Notes: generated from the sequence alone by a model not told the origin. 64,000 bases of DNA from Isoetes taiwanensis (GCA_021234155.1 JAJEKV010000011.1:13369255-13433254); one strand, 5' to 3'. Positions 9,194 through 21,159 are shown, numbered from the stretch's first letter. A program made the numbers and translations.

Positions 9194-9390
9194 CCTACCT
9201 ACTTTTTGGATGTTGGCTCATCAATTTTAGTCTTTTTACGTTTTTATTCATTTTAACTGTTACTAGCTTAGCATAAATTACAAAAATGAGAAAAAAAAAA
9301 ATTCTCTCATTTTTCGAGGTTTGAGGATCCTATCAAGTTAGTGCTACTGGGAACATGGCCAGTGCTTTGCTCTTGGTCTCCAAGAACATA

Positions 9391-9402
9391 GCTCTGATAC
9401 CA
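9391..9402 (-). other. Primer binding site, initiator tRNA-Met type
   Basis: The minus strand reads TGGTATCAGAGC, complementary to the 3' end of plant initiator tRNA-Met, one base after the LTR. It primes minus-strand cDNA synthesis and fixes the direction of element 1. Confidence 0.92.
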
Positions 9403-10680
9403 CTGTGACGTCCCCTACTCGTATACGGTGCACTCACCGTATACAAACAGGAGTTCATCCCCCATACCAGCTCCATGCTAATACAGGGCCCTCCACATGA
9501 CACTGCAACCGTGACGGGTCCCAGTGGGAAGAGTGGAAGGGTCATTGCACCCCGTCTCCCTCAGGGCCTACCTAGCTGCGGAAGCGTAAACATACATGTC
9601 AGTAGCACATACATCAACATCATATGACCATCATGAAGGATGGTCCTCCACATATCTGCATAGACAAAGGTCAGCACATCACATAGGGAATCCTACCCAA
9701 GGCTCAGACTCAAAGGGATGACTGACGGGCTTGGGTCTCCAGAGTTCAGTGCAGACAGAATTCATGGCAATGGATTTGGCTGGCATAAGAACATGGCATA
9801 GGGTTGTCCACTCCATCCGCCCCTCCTGTGCACACTTTGCAGAGTAGGCTGAAAAGTGTTGGGACCTGACTGTAGCCCGCCGGATGCATAGCCAAGGGGG
9901 CTATATCCTGGGTTGCATCTCCCCAGTTCCGATGGGGCAGGTAGGGATCTCTCCCTCCAGAGATCTACATGCCGACTCAAGGTGACTAGAGGGCCACTGC
10001 CCGTATTCGACTTGAACTCAATGGAAGGTCATATTCACCACCTCACGAGTGTCGAGCCCATGCCTTGCCCACACGCAGTGGCAAGCCATTAGACCTAGTC
10101 ACAATGATCCCCGGCAGCACTAACACACCATAGGGATCGTTCAGGAGTCAGAACACGAACCTCCTTATAAGCCAGTCTGGCCCCTTCACCCACAACCAGG
10201 TGTAGCTCTTGTGCACAGGCCGCATCTACAGTGTGCTAGAGAGGCTACTCTAGGAGCATCAACTACAAAGCTTTAGGTCTCTACCCCCCTTCCCAATACA
10301 AGGAGTTCATAGAGATACATCATCTATATACATCACAGAAGAACTAAAGAATAAGATCTAATCTACAACATAGAGTTAGGTTCTTTAGTTAGAATCTGCT
10401 ATCTAGAGATCTAGAGGGCTGCTATGGCCAATCTAATAGGCTAAACCTCACGATACAATGACTAAAATAGGGTTTAGACTATCTAATTGGCCAAATACTG
10501 ATCCTTGAGAGGCTCCTCCCCGACTGAGCTCGACCATCCTCCTTGGCGCTCGAATCTAGAGAAACTAAGGATGCAATTCTCCCAGTCAGAGTCTGGGATG
10601 CGGTTTTGGCTGTTGAGGCAGCCAAAACAGAGTTCTGAAGCCCTAAAATCGAAAATTGGCCTAGTTAGGGTTTCCTACCC

Positions 10681-10686
10681 TATATA
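10681..10686 (-). promoter_or_regulatory. LTR promoter TATA box of element 1
   Basis: The minus strand reads GTCTATATAGGG here, roughly 400 bp into the LTR, which suits the U3/R boundary. Confidence 0.4.
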
Positions 10687-10791
10687 GACAAGGGGGTTGG
10701 TTAGGGTTTCCAATTATCCCCTTTTGGCATGTGGGATAATTGGAAATGGGCCCACTTGCCTTTAAGGGCTAGGTGGCCAAATGTGCACACA

Positions 10792-10934
10792 TGGAAATGT
10801 GTGCCCACATTAATGTGTACATTGGAAAATGTGCACATTAATTGCACCTATGGGTGTGGCCCACTTGGCATGAAGTGTCCACTTGGAAATGTGTGCCCAC
10901 ATTAATGTGTACATTGGAAAATGTGCACATTAAT
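10792..10934 (-). repeat. Duplicated 51-bp block in LTR U3
   Basis: The same 51-bp sequence, starting TGGAAATGTGTGCCCACATT, occurs at 10792-10842 and 10884-10934, period 92. The position upstream of the TATA box suggests enhancer-like repeats. Confidence 0.8.
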
Positions 10935-11085
10935 AGTTGCACATATTTCTGGCAAGTTGCCCCCTAGGGCTACTCACCTGGCTACACGCTTAGCGCATAC
11001 GCCACCGGAGTGGGTAAAATATATGCGGCGATTTGGGCAATCACGGTATACGCCCGGGGCGATCTTTCTTGGCCGAAACGTCACA

Positions 11086-11494
11086 ACTTAGCTTCCATTC
11101 AAAATTGTTTGACATCCCTTTTTGGCCCCCCTAGTTTGGTTTGAGAAATAGTAATATTTTCAAAAACTAAACAAAATAGACATTGAAAAAAACAGCAAGC
11201 ACACTAAAGTGCCAAAAAGGTATTTTATTCAAAGTTTTTCAAAATCAAGACAAAACTATGAACAAAACTGTAAAAAATGCAACACATTTTGACATTGCCT
11301 CATTGAAGCAAACATTTTCACATGAAAGTATGCCTCATTGAACAAACTTACACTTTGAAGTGCAAGTTGGAGTCGAAGACGCTCGCTCTTCGTCTTATAT
11401 ACTTGCTCTTATTTGCTCATCCGTCTTGCTATAGACTTATGTATACCGCGATGACAATGCGTGGACATAACGTCTTCAAAATAAATTTCTGGGT
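11086..11494. other. Intergenic flank of element 1
   Basis: AT-rich sequence without coding potential. The five bases after the LTR (ACTTA) should be one copy of the target duplication; the other lies outside the window. Confidence 0.3.
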
Positions 11495-11915
11495 GGTATA
11501 AATTTATACCACAATAGGTAGTGCTGTGCGGATATAACATGCCAGAGAGTTCGCATGGTATAAATTTATACCGCAAATGGACTCGAGCGGTATAAATTTA
11601 TACCGCAAGAGGACTCGAGCGGTATAAATTTATACCGCGAGAGCTCTCTTGATTCACTGCGAGAGCTCCCACGGTATAAATTTATACCGTGAGAGCTCCT
11701 TCATTATACCGCGAGAGCTCTCTCGGTATAAATTTATACCGCGACAGCTCTCTCGGTATAAATTTATACCGCAGACAACCTTCAGACAATCAATTTATAC
11801 ACATATATGTGTATATATATATAATAATATATATACATACTTACATATATATATCCGAAGAAAAGAGAACTCTTGCGGTATAAATCTATACGGAGAAACG
11901 GTATAAATTTATACC
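11495..11915. repeat. Array of a 16-bp palindrome GGTATAAATTTATACC
   Basis: Exact or near-exact copies start at 11495, 11557, 11589, 11621, 11673, 11725, 11755, 11877 (degenerate) and 11900. Intervals often carry a second palindrome, GAGAGCTCTC or GACTCGAGC. A partial copy lies near 12598. Spacing is irregular (30-120 bp). Apparent reading frames across it simply follow the repeat. Confidence 0.9.
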
Positions 11916-13182
11916 GAATTGCATATATATATAAAACTTTTATGTATGTATGTATATATATGCAGTCCAGAGGTAAAGTATATATCGTGTAAAATCTTTT
12001 GGGGTCTTTCTTACTCGCCAAAGGGTTTGGCAACTGAAAACTACTAAAGTAACACACATAAGGGATAATTTTACACACTTTTCTTAGTTTTTTAGTCTAA
12101 AAAGTTCTAAGTTCTAAAATTTCTGAGCTTGTAATGCAATGTTAGAGCATAAAGTAGTCGAATCATGTTGTTATTTCTACTTTTTTTTCTCTACGTACAT
12201 GCGAACTTCACTTCAGGCAGCTAAAAAATTGCTACTAAAGGCAAAGAACTCCAAAATATTATGGTGACACAGGTGTTTGACTAGAAAGAAACCACGTGGT
12301 TTATCCAGAGGGGAGCGAGGAGTAGCAACCCCTCAGAAGTTTACCTATTTATTTACAAAATATTTAGGAAAGGGTAAAAATGCGCATCTAATACTTCAAT
12401 CGCCAGAGAAATGTGCATGGTGCCCACCGCTGAGATGACGTAATTGTGATGAATATGCTCAACATTGCTAAGGAGATTGACTATCTCACGAGCATCACCA
12501 TGTTGTAGATTGGTATGTGCGCTCAAAAATACATCTCCGAGAATAAAAAGGAGGGCATGTAATCACATGGCTTCATTACTTCAACTTTTGTATCCTCGGT
12601 ATAAATTTATAATTTGCATCATCAACTAAAACTTCAAATTAACTACAAAATATCGTGGATGTATTGGTAATTGTAATACTATGTGATGCAAAAACAATGG
12701 TTTATCATTCAAGAAGTTTGTTCAACTGCCTCCCAATGTGTTTTAAGGTCCATTAGGATGTTCAGCCAAAATGGTTGTGAAATAACAAATTTCATGTCTT
12801 CTAAAACAACTAATATAAAAATTTTCAGGGACAAGGTACAAAAGCATCTAATTTCTTCATACGAATTTGCCCCATAGTAAATCTTTGAATTTCATTGTAG
12901 TTCTTTCCCCCTCTACAATGGGATTTTTTGTGTGTGTGTGTTTTTCCTTAATACTAAGTCTTCTTAAAATGTCTGTTTTCACGAGCAGTTTTATAAATCT
13001 TTGGACTAAAGGTAATAAAAAGGCCCTTTTTAGAGGGATTTCAGAATTTTATAAATTTTCAGAAGGAATCTTTCAAACGCACTTCTTAAATAAGTGCGTT
13101 TCATTTTAAACCTTGTTGGGTTTGAAAAATTAAATTATGATGGCAACTTAAGTATAGATTTAAAGACAAGGAAAACTGGTGC
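11916..13182. other. AT-rich intergenic region
   Basis: No convincing gene. Contains short AT microsatellites and one partial copy of the preceding palindrome. The right end joins the truncated copia element abruptly. Confidence 0.3.
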
Positions 13183-14196
13183 ATAATTGGACTTTATGTG
13201 GATGACAATATTATGGTTGCTAATGGAACAAAGATCTTAAGTCAGTGCAAAAGTATTCTGAACAAAAGATTTCAAATGACAGATCTTGGTGAATTGAAAA
13301 GATTCTTAGGAATAGAGGTGCATAGGGACAGGAAAAATAAAAGGTTGTTGCTGAATCAAAGGTTGCATGTTGAGAATATGATTGTAAGATTTGGTATGAA
13401 GGAATGCAACATTGCAAATTCTCCCATAGCCCCTGGACATAAGATATCAGGCCTGATGTCTCCTCAGGATGCTAATGAAAGAAAACACATGGAAAATGTA
13501 CCCTACTGATCTCTGATTGGCTGTTTACTATATGTTGCAAACTGTACCAGACCTGATATTTGCTTTGCTGTAAATCTACTTAGCATGTACAATAATGGTC
13601 CAGGTAAGGCTCATTGGGTTGCAGCAAAAAGAATCTTGAGGTATCTCAAAGGCACCATGGATCTTGGCATAATGTATAATTCAGATGATTTGAAATTAAA
13701 GGCTTATTGTGACTCTGATTGGGGTGGAGATCTCGACAAAAGGAGATCAACTTCAGGATATTTAGTATTACTAGGTGGAGCCCCTGTGGCTTGGAAGTCC
13801 AAAAAACAAACTAGTGTTGCTCTTTCAACTGCTGAAGCTGAGTATAACTCAGCAACCTTAGTTGCTAAAGAAATTGTCTGGCAACGAAGATTGATAACTG
13901 AGTTAAATGTAATTCAGACTGAGCCTACAGTGGTGTTCTGTGACAGCACTAGTTGCATAGCCATGTCTAAAAATCCAGTGTTGCATGAACGTTCTAAACA
14001 TATAGATTTGGAGGTTCACTTCATAAGAGACATGGTGGAAAAGGGTTTAATACAGTTAACTTATGTTAAAACAGAAGAACAGGTAGCTGATATCATGACT
14101 AAAGCGCTGCCAGTATACAGGTTTCAACAGTTAAAAAATCTGATTCACTGTGACAATAAGGAAATATTACATGAAGGGGGGAATGTTGCAGAATGA
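13183..14196 (+). pseudogene. Ty1/copia RT C-terminus and RNase H, truncated
   Basis: Starts inside the RT palm with IIGLYVDDNIMV (catalytic YVDD at 13195-13206), then FQMTDLGELKRFLGIEV, all typical of copia RT. A TGA at 13507 interrupts it just before SLIGCLLYVANCTRPDI. RNase H follows with AYCDSDWGGDLDKRRSTSGY, VALSTAEAEYNSAT and CDSTSCIAM, ending with HIDLEVHFIRDMVEKG and ADIMTKALP. The 5' LTR, gag, protease and integrase are missing. It is a 5'-truncated element remnant with one visible stop. Confidence 0.93.
14173..14183 (+). other. Polypurine tract of the copia remnant
   Basis: GAAGGGGGGAA directly precedes the TGTTGCAG start of the LTR, the expected position for plus-strand priming. 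Confidence 0.8.
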
Positions 14197-14840
14197 TCAT
14201 GTAATATCTGATGTGGAGATCTTTGAGTAGCAGAAGAGCAGTAGGGTTAAGCATTCATGAGAAGCAGTGGCAGTGAATGCAAGCATTCATGAGAAGCAGT
14301 GGCAGTGAATGCAAATGAAATCACGAAAATATGAACATGGGGCGCTGCTTGCTTTTGGAGTGTTTTAAATCAAATTCTAAAGCAGTATTCCGCTAATAGC
14401 ACCCCTATAAATCCGCCGTATAAATTTCGCGTGAGAATTTATACATCTGGAAACCTAGTTAGGTTTCAATGTTTTGGTTACGCGGTTTACGTCTGTGGGA
14501 TATTGTTGTGACGTGAACAATATAGAAACACCTGAAAATCCGCCTTGCCGAGCTGATGCCACCGACTGAGAAATTATTTAATGAGTGGAGACCGAATGAT
14601 GGTTGTGTGCTTGAATGTTTGATCTGCAGGTGATTCTAAACGATCAAAGGGTGCTTGGGCTGGCCAAGGTTTTGGTCTCATTCCCGTGCTACAGTAATTG
14701 AATGACTGTAAATACTCAATGGTTAAACGTCTCAATTGAATACCATTGTGTGATTATTTTGCTTGAGGTTGACTTCACAAGTTGTTGTTGTTATTGTGTA
14801 ATTTCTGCTAATATCTCAAGTCTATCTTTCTTCATCAACA
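14184..14840 (+). repeat. 3' LTR of the copia remnant
   Basis: 657 bp from TGTTGCAGAATG to TCATCAACA, with TG..CA ends. Contains a TATA-like CCTATAAATCC near 14403 and a 32-bp tandem duplication (14251-14280 and 14283-14312) with internal palindromic ends GCATTCA/TGAATGC. Confidence 0.75.
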
Positions 14841-15534
14841 ACAATCTTGACAGCCAAAACTAAACCATCAATCCTTTATTACAGTCTTCCATTTTGTCCT
14901 TCAAATACTCTCATTTCCATCAACCATGCTCATCCTCATGATTTCCAGAAATCAACTTTTGAAGATCATGGTTGGTACTTTTGTTTGCCTTTACAGGAAT
15001 TCGAGGACATAGACTTGAAGACTTCTTACTGAAGATTTGTTTGCAAGAATCAGAACTCCACTACATAATCCACTTCGGATCTTCTGAGATACAATTCGAA
15101 TATTGTTGAAATATTATCACTACTGCTATCACTATCTTCATACTATTATGATTGTTTCTCTTTGATGCTCATTAAGAGTATCAAATTTTCTCCTTTGTTA
15201 TGCTTTTTCATAGTGTGGCAATAGGATTGTATGGCTTTATCTAATTAATGAAAAAATTTACCCTTACTCTAAAAAGAAAAAAGAAAAAAAAAAAGAGACT
15301 TGAGCTTGCTAGGTTCTCATGTAGTAACTATAGGATGTGTTAATATGGAGGAGCTTCCTATACCTGTATCTTCAACTAGAGCATCTCTTATCTACCTATG
15401 TTAGTATGGTATCACAACTATTGTAGTATGGGGATCATAACGGTAGGATGGAGATGTTTGCTAAACTTGCAGGTCCTAGCTCTTTGTTGTTCCAGCTTTA
15501 CGAACAAGTTTAAGTAGAATCTTCTTCATATTAT
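14841..15534. other. Intergenic region
   Basis: No coding stretch or repeat that I can assign. Confidence 0.3.
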
Positions 15535-15965
15535 TATGTCGTCACATTGTATGTTGTCTCATGAATGCCATGGCTGTGATTGAATAGGAAGCAATATATG
15601 CACCAAACTACATTCACAATGGGATAAGGTCATCTATGTTACGAGAGGCAATGCTACCTTGAAATTGTTTCCAACAATGGCAAGAGAGTTGTGGGATAGA
15701 GAATCCGGGAAGGCCAACTTGTTCTTGTTCCAAGAGGCTACCAGCACATTGAAGTAGCTGGAGATCAAGGATATGAAACTTTTGCAGCCATGAATACTCA
15801 TAGGTACACAACATAGATCACCTATAAATTGTAAAAACTTTTCTTTGTCAATTATCAACATAATGCTCTTGTTTTATTGATGATCGATTTCAGGCCTCGC
15901 AATTCTTGGCTGGAGGGAATGGGCTTCTGAACTGCCTACCAAGGGCCATAGTGTCTAGTGCATGA
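15535..15965 (+). pseudogene. 11S-globulin (legumin-type cupin) pseudogene copy 1, last two exons, truncated
   Basis: Homologous to 17689-18140. The penultimate exon (15588 to about 15802) encodes EAIYAPNYIHNG followed by the cupin strand VIYVTRGNA, but a base is missing in the GGGAT run and another further on, so the frame is lost. The next exon begins after TTTCAG at 15894 and breaks off at 15965, where an unrelated TTAACCAC-rich repeat begins. 11S globulins are vacuolar storage proteins. This copy is dead. Confidence 0.8.
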
Positions 15966-16142
15966 AGCCTGGTTTTTTGGCCACATTAACCACCTTTTTG
16001 GCCACATTAACCACCTGGCTGATATCGGATGGCCACATTAACCACTGCCCACATTAACCAGTGGTTAATGGGGCCTGGCCACATTAACCCAAAATGTTGT
16101 GGCCACATTAACCACATCTCGCTTGAGATATACGGAGTTCCG
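15966..16142. repeat. TTAACCAC-rich dispersed repeat, copy 1
   Basis: Several copies of GGCCACATTAACCAC with CTGGCTGATATCGGATG, ending GATATACGGAGTTCCG. A related block with GTCCGGATTAACCAC and the same ending lies at 61270-61425. The shared ends suggest one transposon or satellite family. Class unknown. Confidence 0.6.
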
Positions 16143-16808
16143 GTGCATACGTATGTTTTTGGGGGAGGGGGCTTGTTATTGAATGCTATGTTTTGTTTTT
16201 ATAGGGAAGGAGTTAAACACTGAAAACTTGATGAGTATTTTTATTGCAAGATGTTCATGTTGTTCCACGCGAAAATACATGAATGTCTTTCTTAAAATGC
16301 ATTATCACAACTTCTCATACTATTATTACGGTGCCCAGCATTGCTGGGGATAATTTGGCTCGTAATGCTGGAACATTTACTAGACATTGTTGGAATTTAG
16401 AAAGGGGATTTACTTCTTGGTGGTATTGGGAAGGTTGTTGCTTGATTATTCTAAATGCTTATAACAAGCCCAGCGTTGTTCGGAAAAAGGTTGGGAGTCT
16501 GTGGATATGCATGGTTTATTCTCTCCCACACAATCTTAATAATGATCTTGGTTGATTTTCTCCCACACCCAAACTTAATAATGATCTTGGAATGAAATTG
16601 GATCGTAAAGCACAAAACACATAACTAGGTGCATATATGTATGTTTTTGGGGGAGGGGGCTTGTTATTGGATGCTATGTTTTGTTTTGGTAGGAAAGGAG
16701 TTAAACGCTGAAAACTTGATGAGTATTTTTATTGCAAGATGTTCATGTTGTTCCACGCGAAAATACATGAATGTCTTTCTTAAAATGCATTATCACAACT
16801 TCTCATAC
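16143..16808. repeat. Direct duplication of a ~178-bp segment
   Basis: The segment 16143-16320 (GTATGTTTTTGGGGGAGGGG through CACAACTTCTCATAC) recurs at 16630-16808 with few changes. The sequence between the copies is non-coding. Confidence 0.85.
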
Positions 16809-17460
16809 ATTGAAAATATATCCTCCACGAAATAAAATCCTTCGGTTGTTGAAATAGGCCCTGCAAAAAGCAAAATCCTTTGGTTGTTATATTCTCCAGA
16901 AAAACAAAATCCTTCAGTTGTTAAAATATGTACTCCAAAAACAAAATGCTTTGATGTTATATTTGCTTCTAATACTATTGTGCTTTAACAGTCGAGATTT
17001 GTTGTAGACTGACATGGCTATCTGTTATGGAAAAGCTTAGGTTTTATTTTAGAATTTCTTATGAACACATTTCATGATAGAAACGTGGTATATGGAAGGT
17101 TGTGTGAACCTCACATAAACACAAAAGAGCATTGTCACAATTGGTACATTTTCTTCCAAAAATTCCTCACACATTATCTGAAGCAATTCATGATACAAAG
17201 AACATGGTGAATAATATATGGTGCTTTTTCAAGCATGTGTCAGCCTCACATAAACATCGGAGCACGTTATTTTAGAAATAGCTTGAGGATGGCACAAACT
17301 ACCTATATCACAATTGTTTTTCTTCCAAAATTTCATGAAAGACATGAATAAGCTGATGGGGCTCTGGCTCATCAGCTGAGGATTTAACCCTTTTACATTT
17401 TGGTTGACTCCACTTGATTTACTCTTCTTTGCGAATACTAAGTTAATAATATAATAATAC
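16809..17460. other. Intergenic region upstream of 11S pseudogene copy 2
   Basis: Contains short CAAAATCCTT repeats (16820-16950) and no coding exons, so the N-terminal cupin of the 11S gene is absent here. Confidence 0.4.
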
Positions 17461-17516
17461 TAAGTCATAGCATATGTAGAAAGGTCATGGCAATGATATG
17501 CTTCATTCATGTGCAG

Positions 17517-18248
17517 CAATTTCAACCATTTAGTGGCAGAACTGGTTTCAGTCCTCGTGTTCTTTCTCAAGCATGGGATGTATCTAAAGAAATTGTGAGA
17601 CGCATCTTAGACAGACAAGAAAAACAGCAAGGAATTATCAAGGTATCCAGGGAGTCCATGGAGCTTGAAGAAAGACATTATTATGATGTCACATTGTATG
17701 TTGTCTCATGAATGCTATGGCTGTGATTGAATAGGAAGCAATATATGCACCAAGCACATTCACAATGGGGATAAGGTCATCTATGTTACGAGAGGCAATG
17801 CTAACCTTGAAATTGTTTCCGACAATGGCAAGAGAGTTGTGGGACAGAGAATCCAGGAGGGCCAACTTGTTCTTGTTCCAAGAGGCTACCAGCATGTTGA
17901 AGTAGCTGGAGATCAAGGATATGAAACTTTTGCAGCCATGAATACTCATAGGTACACAACATAGATCACCTATAAATTGTTCAATCTTTTCTTTGTCAAT
18001 TGTCAAAATAATGCTCGTTATTTTATTGTTGATCATTGTTGATCGATTTCAGGCCTCGCAATTCGTATTTGGCTGGAGGGAATGGGCTTCTCAACCGCCT
18101 ACCAAGGGCCATAGTGTCTAGTGCATTAGGCTTGAGCAGAGATAATGTTGACAAGATAATCAGGCAATGCGAGCAAGATGAGGCTGTCATTTTACCTGCT
18201 GCAAACCAGAAGCAGCAGAGGGAACCGGAGAATATCTTGATGTGGTAG
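17517..18248 (+). pseudogene. 11S-globulin (legumin-type cupin) pseudogene copy 2, C-terminal exons
   Basis: Three exons can be read. Exon A (17517-17642, after a TGTGCAG acceptor) encodes GRTGFSPRVLSQAWDVSKEI, the legumin segment before the second cupin, with an AAG|GTATCC donor. Exon B (17735-17951) encodes the cupin strands VIYVTRGNANLEIV, EGQLVLVPRGYQHVEVAGDQ and ETFAAMNTH. Exon C (18053-18248) encodes RNSYLAGGNGLLNRLPRAIV and SALGLSRDNVDKI to a TAG. A one-base loss near 17752 breaks exon B; copy 1 retains that base but has other lesions. The first half of the gene is missing. Confidence 0.85.
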
Positions 18249-19079
18249 AGAAGGTTTAGTTTGTGTGCTCTTTTAATAAGGGCTCAAGAGCATGAGCTCT
18301 ATGCATATGGTATATCTATAGTTGTTTTGTTGTAAGGGCTCCAGAGTGTGGGCTCCTTATGGTAGTTTAACTATCTCCTTGTTTGGTTCTCTTTGTTTGT
18401 AATAAAGAGCACATTTTCTGGGATTACAACGCTAGACTCGAGGCTTCCACTTGTTTTTTGGCGCAATGGTTGTTTATGCTGGTGTAGTTGTCTCTTTGTT
18501 TGTTTGGTAATAATAAAGAGCACATTATCTTCCTTGTAATAAAGAGCACATGAATGTACTAGTAATGGTGCCTCGCGTTGCTGGCATAAGTTGGGCAACT
18601 GTTTGTTTGAATATTGTAGTACACAACTTACATGTAATGGATTAGAAATAAATATTACATAGCTTGTGATTTACACTTCATATGATGTTAATTCTGTTGC
18701 ATTCACTGGATAAAATACTCGAGCACTGGGGCCATTTGTGGACTCAAGATAATGGTAATGGTTTCGTCTCTTGGATTCAAGGTACATGTAATTTAGGGTT
18801 CCATTACTAAAAGAATTCTCTCGACTCTCGATGTGCCATCCGAGTTCATACATATTTGAGACCACAAAAAGAATGCTATCCAACTACATGATCTAATTGA
18901 AATAAAAACTCACAATCTCAAGATTGCTATGCATTAAGTGGATCATTCTAAACATAATGGCTACATGCAGTCAAAAGTCTGCATGCCCTAGAACATTCGT
19001 AAGATTATAAGTCCACCTTTGGTGTTATGCCATGTTGTTCTTGCAAAAATGACTGTGCAATAAAAAGGTTAACATGTTT

Positions 19080-19339
19080 ATGCAAAGAGAATAGACGGTG
19101 TCCAATTACCTATGGGACCCAATAGAGAGAGCGCAGCAAACATATTACTGCGCGGGTTAAAAAAACCCCGTCAACTTATTGCTGGGCATAATTTGCGAGC
19201 GCTGTAAATGTTTTGGCTGAAATAAGAAATGTGTGTGTGTTAATACTTTAAAAAACCCGTCAACTTATTGCTGGGCATAATTTGCGAGCGCTGTAAATGT
19301 TTTGGCTGAAATAAGAAATGTGTGTGTGTTAATACTTTA
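19080..19339. repeat. LINE-tail-like repeat with 89-bp tandem duplication
   Basis: 19090-19170 (CTATGGGACCCAATAGAG, then CGGGTTAAAAAAACCCCG) matches the tail of the reversed LINE at 22092-22200. The following block CCCGTCAACTTATTGCTGGG through TTAATACTTTA is present twice with a period of 89 bp (ending 19339). Confidence 0.75.
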
Positions 19340-19722
19340 GTCTTTTTGAGTTATGGCAACTTACAATCATGCCTATGTTGCATAGGAGCAGTTATTTATT
19401 TTTTTCTTTAAAAGCTAACAATAGAATATTGATTAGGCAAGTTCCCATTAACAATTGACTATAAGATGGACTTCCATTGTCTAAGAACAAAATGCCTTCA
19501 GACATATGCTTCAAATCCTAAAGGCAAATGCTTCAATTCCTAGAGGTAAATGTTCAAAGTTCTTGGTCAAAATGCCTTCAAATGTATGCCTCAATTCATA
19601 AAGGCAAATGCTTCAATTCCTAAAGATAAATGGTCAAAGTTATTTACTATTAAGATTATTAAAATTGTAATAGAACTATTGCTGACTTGTTTGTATTTTA
19701 TTGTTTGTATTTTATTGTTAAT

Positions 19723-19776
19723 GAATAGAATAGAATAGAATAGAATAGAATAGAATAGAATAGAATAGAATAGAAT
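19723..19776. repeat. (GAATA)n microsatellite
   Basis: About eleven uninterrupted pentamers. The reading frames seen across it are repeat artefacts. Confidence 0.95.
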
Positions 19777-19915
19777 AAAGAGCACATTTTCTATGATTAC
19801 AACACTAGACTCGAGGCCTTCTACTTGTTGTTCTTTGGCTCAGTGGTTGTTTATGTTGGTGTAGTTGTCTCTTTGTTTGTTTGGTAATAAAGAGTGCATT
19901 ATCTTCCTTGTGCAC

Positions 19916-20730
19916 ATTTTTGAATTGCCCCTAGGGGGGCAAACCCTTGCTTAAGTGGGTTCGTGGCATATCCTAGGTATATGCTGGAATATACCTAGGA
20001 TATGCTAGGATATGCTGGTGACTGCTCCAAACCTATTATTCCATGTAAACTGGCAGTCAGCTGCGGGAGTTAGGGCTTTTCTATGGGGATCTACGACAGT
20101 TTTAGGATCAAACACATACAAATGTGGTAACTAGGCCTGGATCTCTGGAGTAGATGCAATGTTTGAGATCTTAAAGGGATGATACAGATTATGCCATCGA
20201 TTTTGCCTTAAAGCTATATGTATTCAAACGGAGGCAGTGAGTTGGGAGCCTTCCTTGCCTTTCTATTTGCAAGCATAATGAAGAATTTCTAACAATTTGG
20301 TACATGAATGAGCATATGAAATCTGGCAAGACAACAATGGATCTGCTTCACAGGCCATGTTCGATGCATGCCATTACACGAGAGAATGGCTAAATCAAGG
20401 CACGCTAAGTCTGCCATGTCTACCGTTTTGGTCTTTTTCTCACATCCAGTGGAAAGTCCTTGGAAGGTACGAACTCTTACGTTTTTGCATTTATTTGGAA
20501 CACCTAATCAAAGCATTTCAAATGCCCAGACCATATGCGAGTATCAGTCTTGTGAAAGAGGTGGAAATGAAAAGAGGTACGGAATTTTTTCTTTTGGCAA
20601 TAAACATAAACATAACAATAAATAAATGCATGGTCATATGGGGAGATTGGTACATTGTCTGAAACTCACCAGCTTGGTGACACCCTTGGTGCTAAAATTA
20701 TTGTATACCATGAAAAATGTATGACCAGGG
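19916..20730. other. Region upstream of the PPR pseudogene
   Basis: Contains a short CTAGGATATGCTGGAATATAC repeat near 19973-20010. No gene is recognised, although the right part could hold decayed N-terminal PPR sequence. Confidence 0.3.
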
Positions 20731-21159
20731 ATGAAGTATACTGCCTTTTGCAAAGTCATGAGAAATAGAGAGACCTGGAGAGCTAGACAAGTGCAATATC
20801 TCTTAGCAAACAATGGGTTTGAATCAATTACTGTCTTAGGTGACTATCGCATTCAGTTGTTTGTACATTGTCAGCGTTTGTTTGAAGCAAATAAAAGTTT
20901 CAATAAAATTGCAGAACCAAATGCATTTGCGTGGCTGCAATTATTTCAGCCAATGCTAACCTTGACCAAGGAGATGCAGCTATTGAATTGTACCACAAAA
21001 TGCAATCTTCAGGTATGGAAAGTGATAGGTATGTTTATGTTGCAGTCCTCAAAGCATGTTCGATGACATCTAAGCTTCTACAGGGAAAATTCATCCATCA
21101 TCAGATTATTGAACGTGGGCTTCAATCAGACATTGTTCTAAGTAACACCTTGATCCATA

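Larger units (their letters stand above)
1..11085 (-). mobile_element. Ty3/gypsy chromovirus carrying a histone H3-like gene and orfB (5' LTR to integrase; 3' LTR outside window)
   Basis: Read on the minus strand, the order is 5' LTR (11085-9404), primer binding site (9402-9391), leader with two palindromes, histone H3-like gene, two more palindromes, orfB, gag, aspartic protease, RT, RNase H, integrase zinc finger and core, and a chromodomain remnant near 430-360. The integrase-after-RT order and the chromodomain place it with the Ty3/gypsy chromoviruses. All units point the same way and lie between LTR and pol, which argues that the two extra genes belong to the element. The gag-pol part carries many frameshifts and stops, so this copy is dead. 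Its 3' LTR and the matching target duplication lie left of the window. An LTR of the same family occurs at 43184-44663. Confidence 0.9.
9404..11085 (-). repeat. 5' LTR of element 1
   Basis: 1682 bp, starting TGTGACGT and ending ACGTCACA on the plus strand, which is the canonical TG..CA with an 8-bp terminal inverted repeat. The PBS abuts the inner end. A block around 9770-9960 (CTCCATCCGCCCCTCCTGTG) is shared with the LTR at 43184-44663. A minus-strand TATATA at 10686-10681 is a plausible LTR promoter. Confidence 0.88.
18398..19915. repeat. Two copies of an AATAAAGAGCACA-containing repeat
   Basis: The sequence 18398-18545 recurs at 19774-19915, with TTGTTTATGCTGGTGTAGTT in common. Between them the DNA is AT-rich and non-coding except for the duplications listed separately. 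Confidence 0.75.

Noticed and set aside
19591-19785. Small protein on the minus strand with FYSIL repeats
   Set aside because: It is translation of the (GAATA)n microsatellite.
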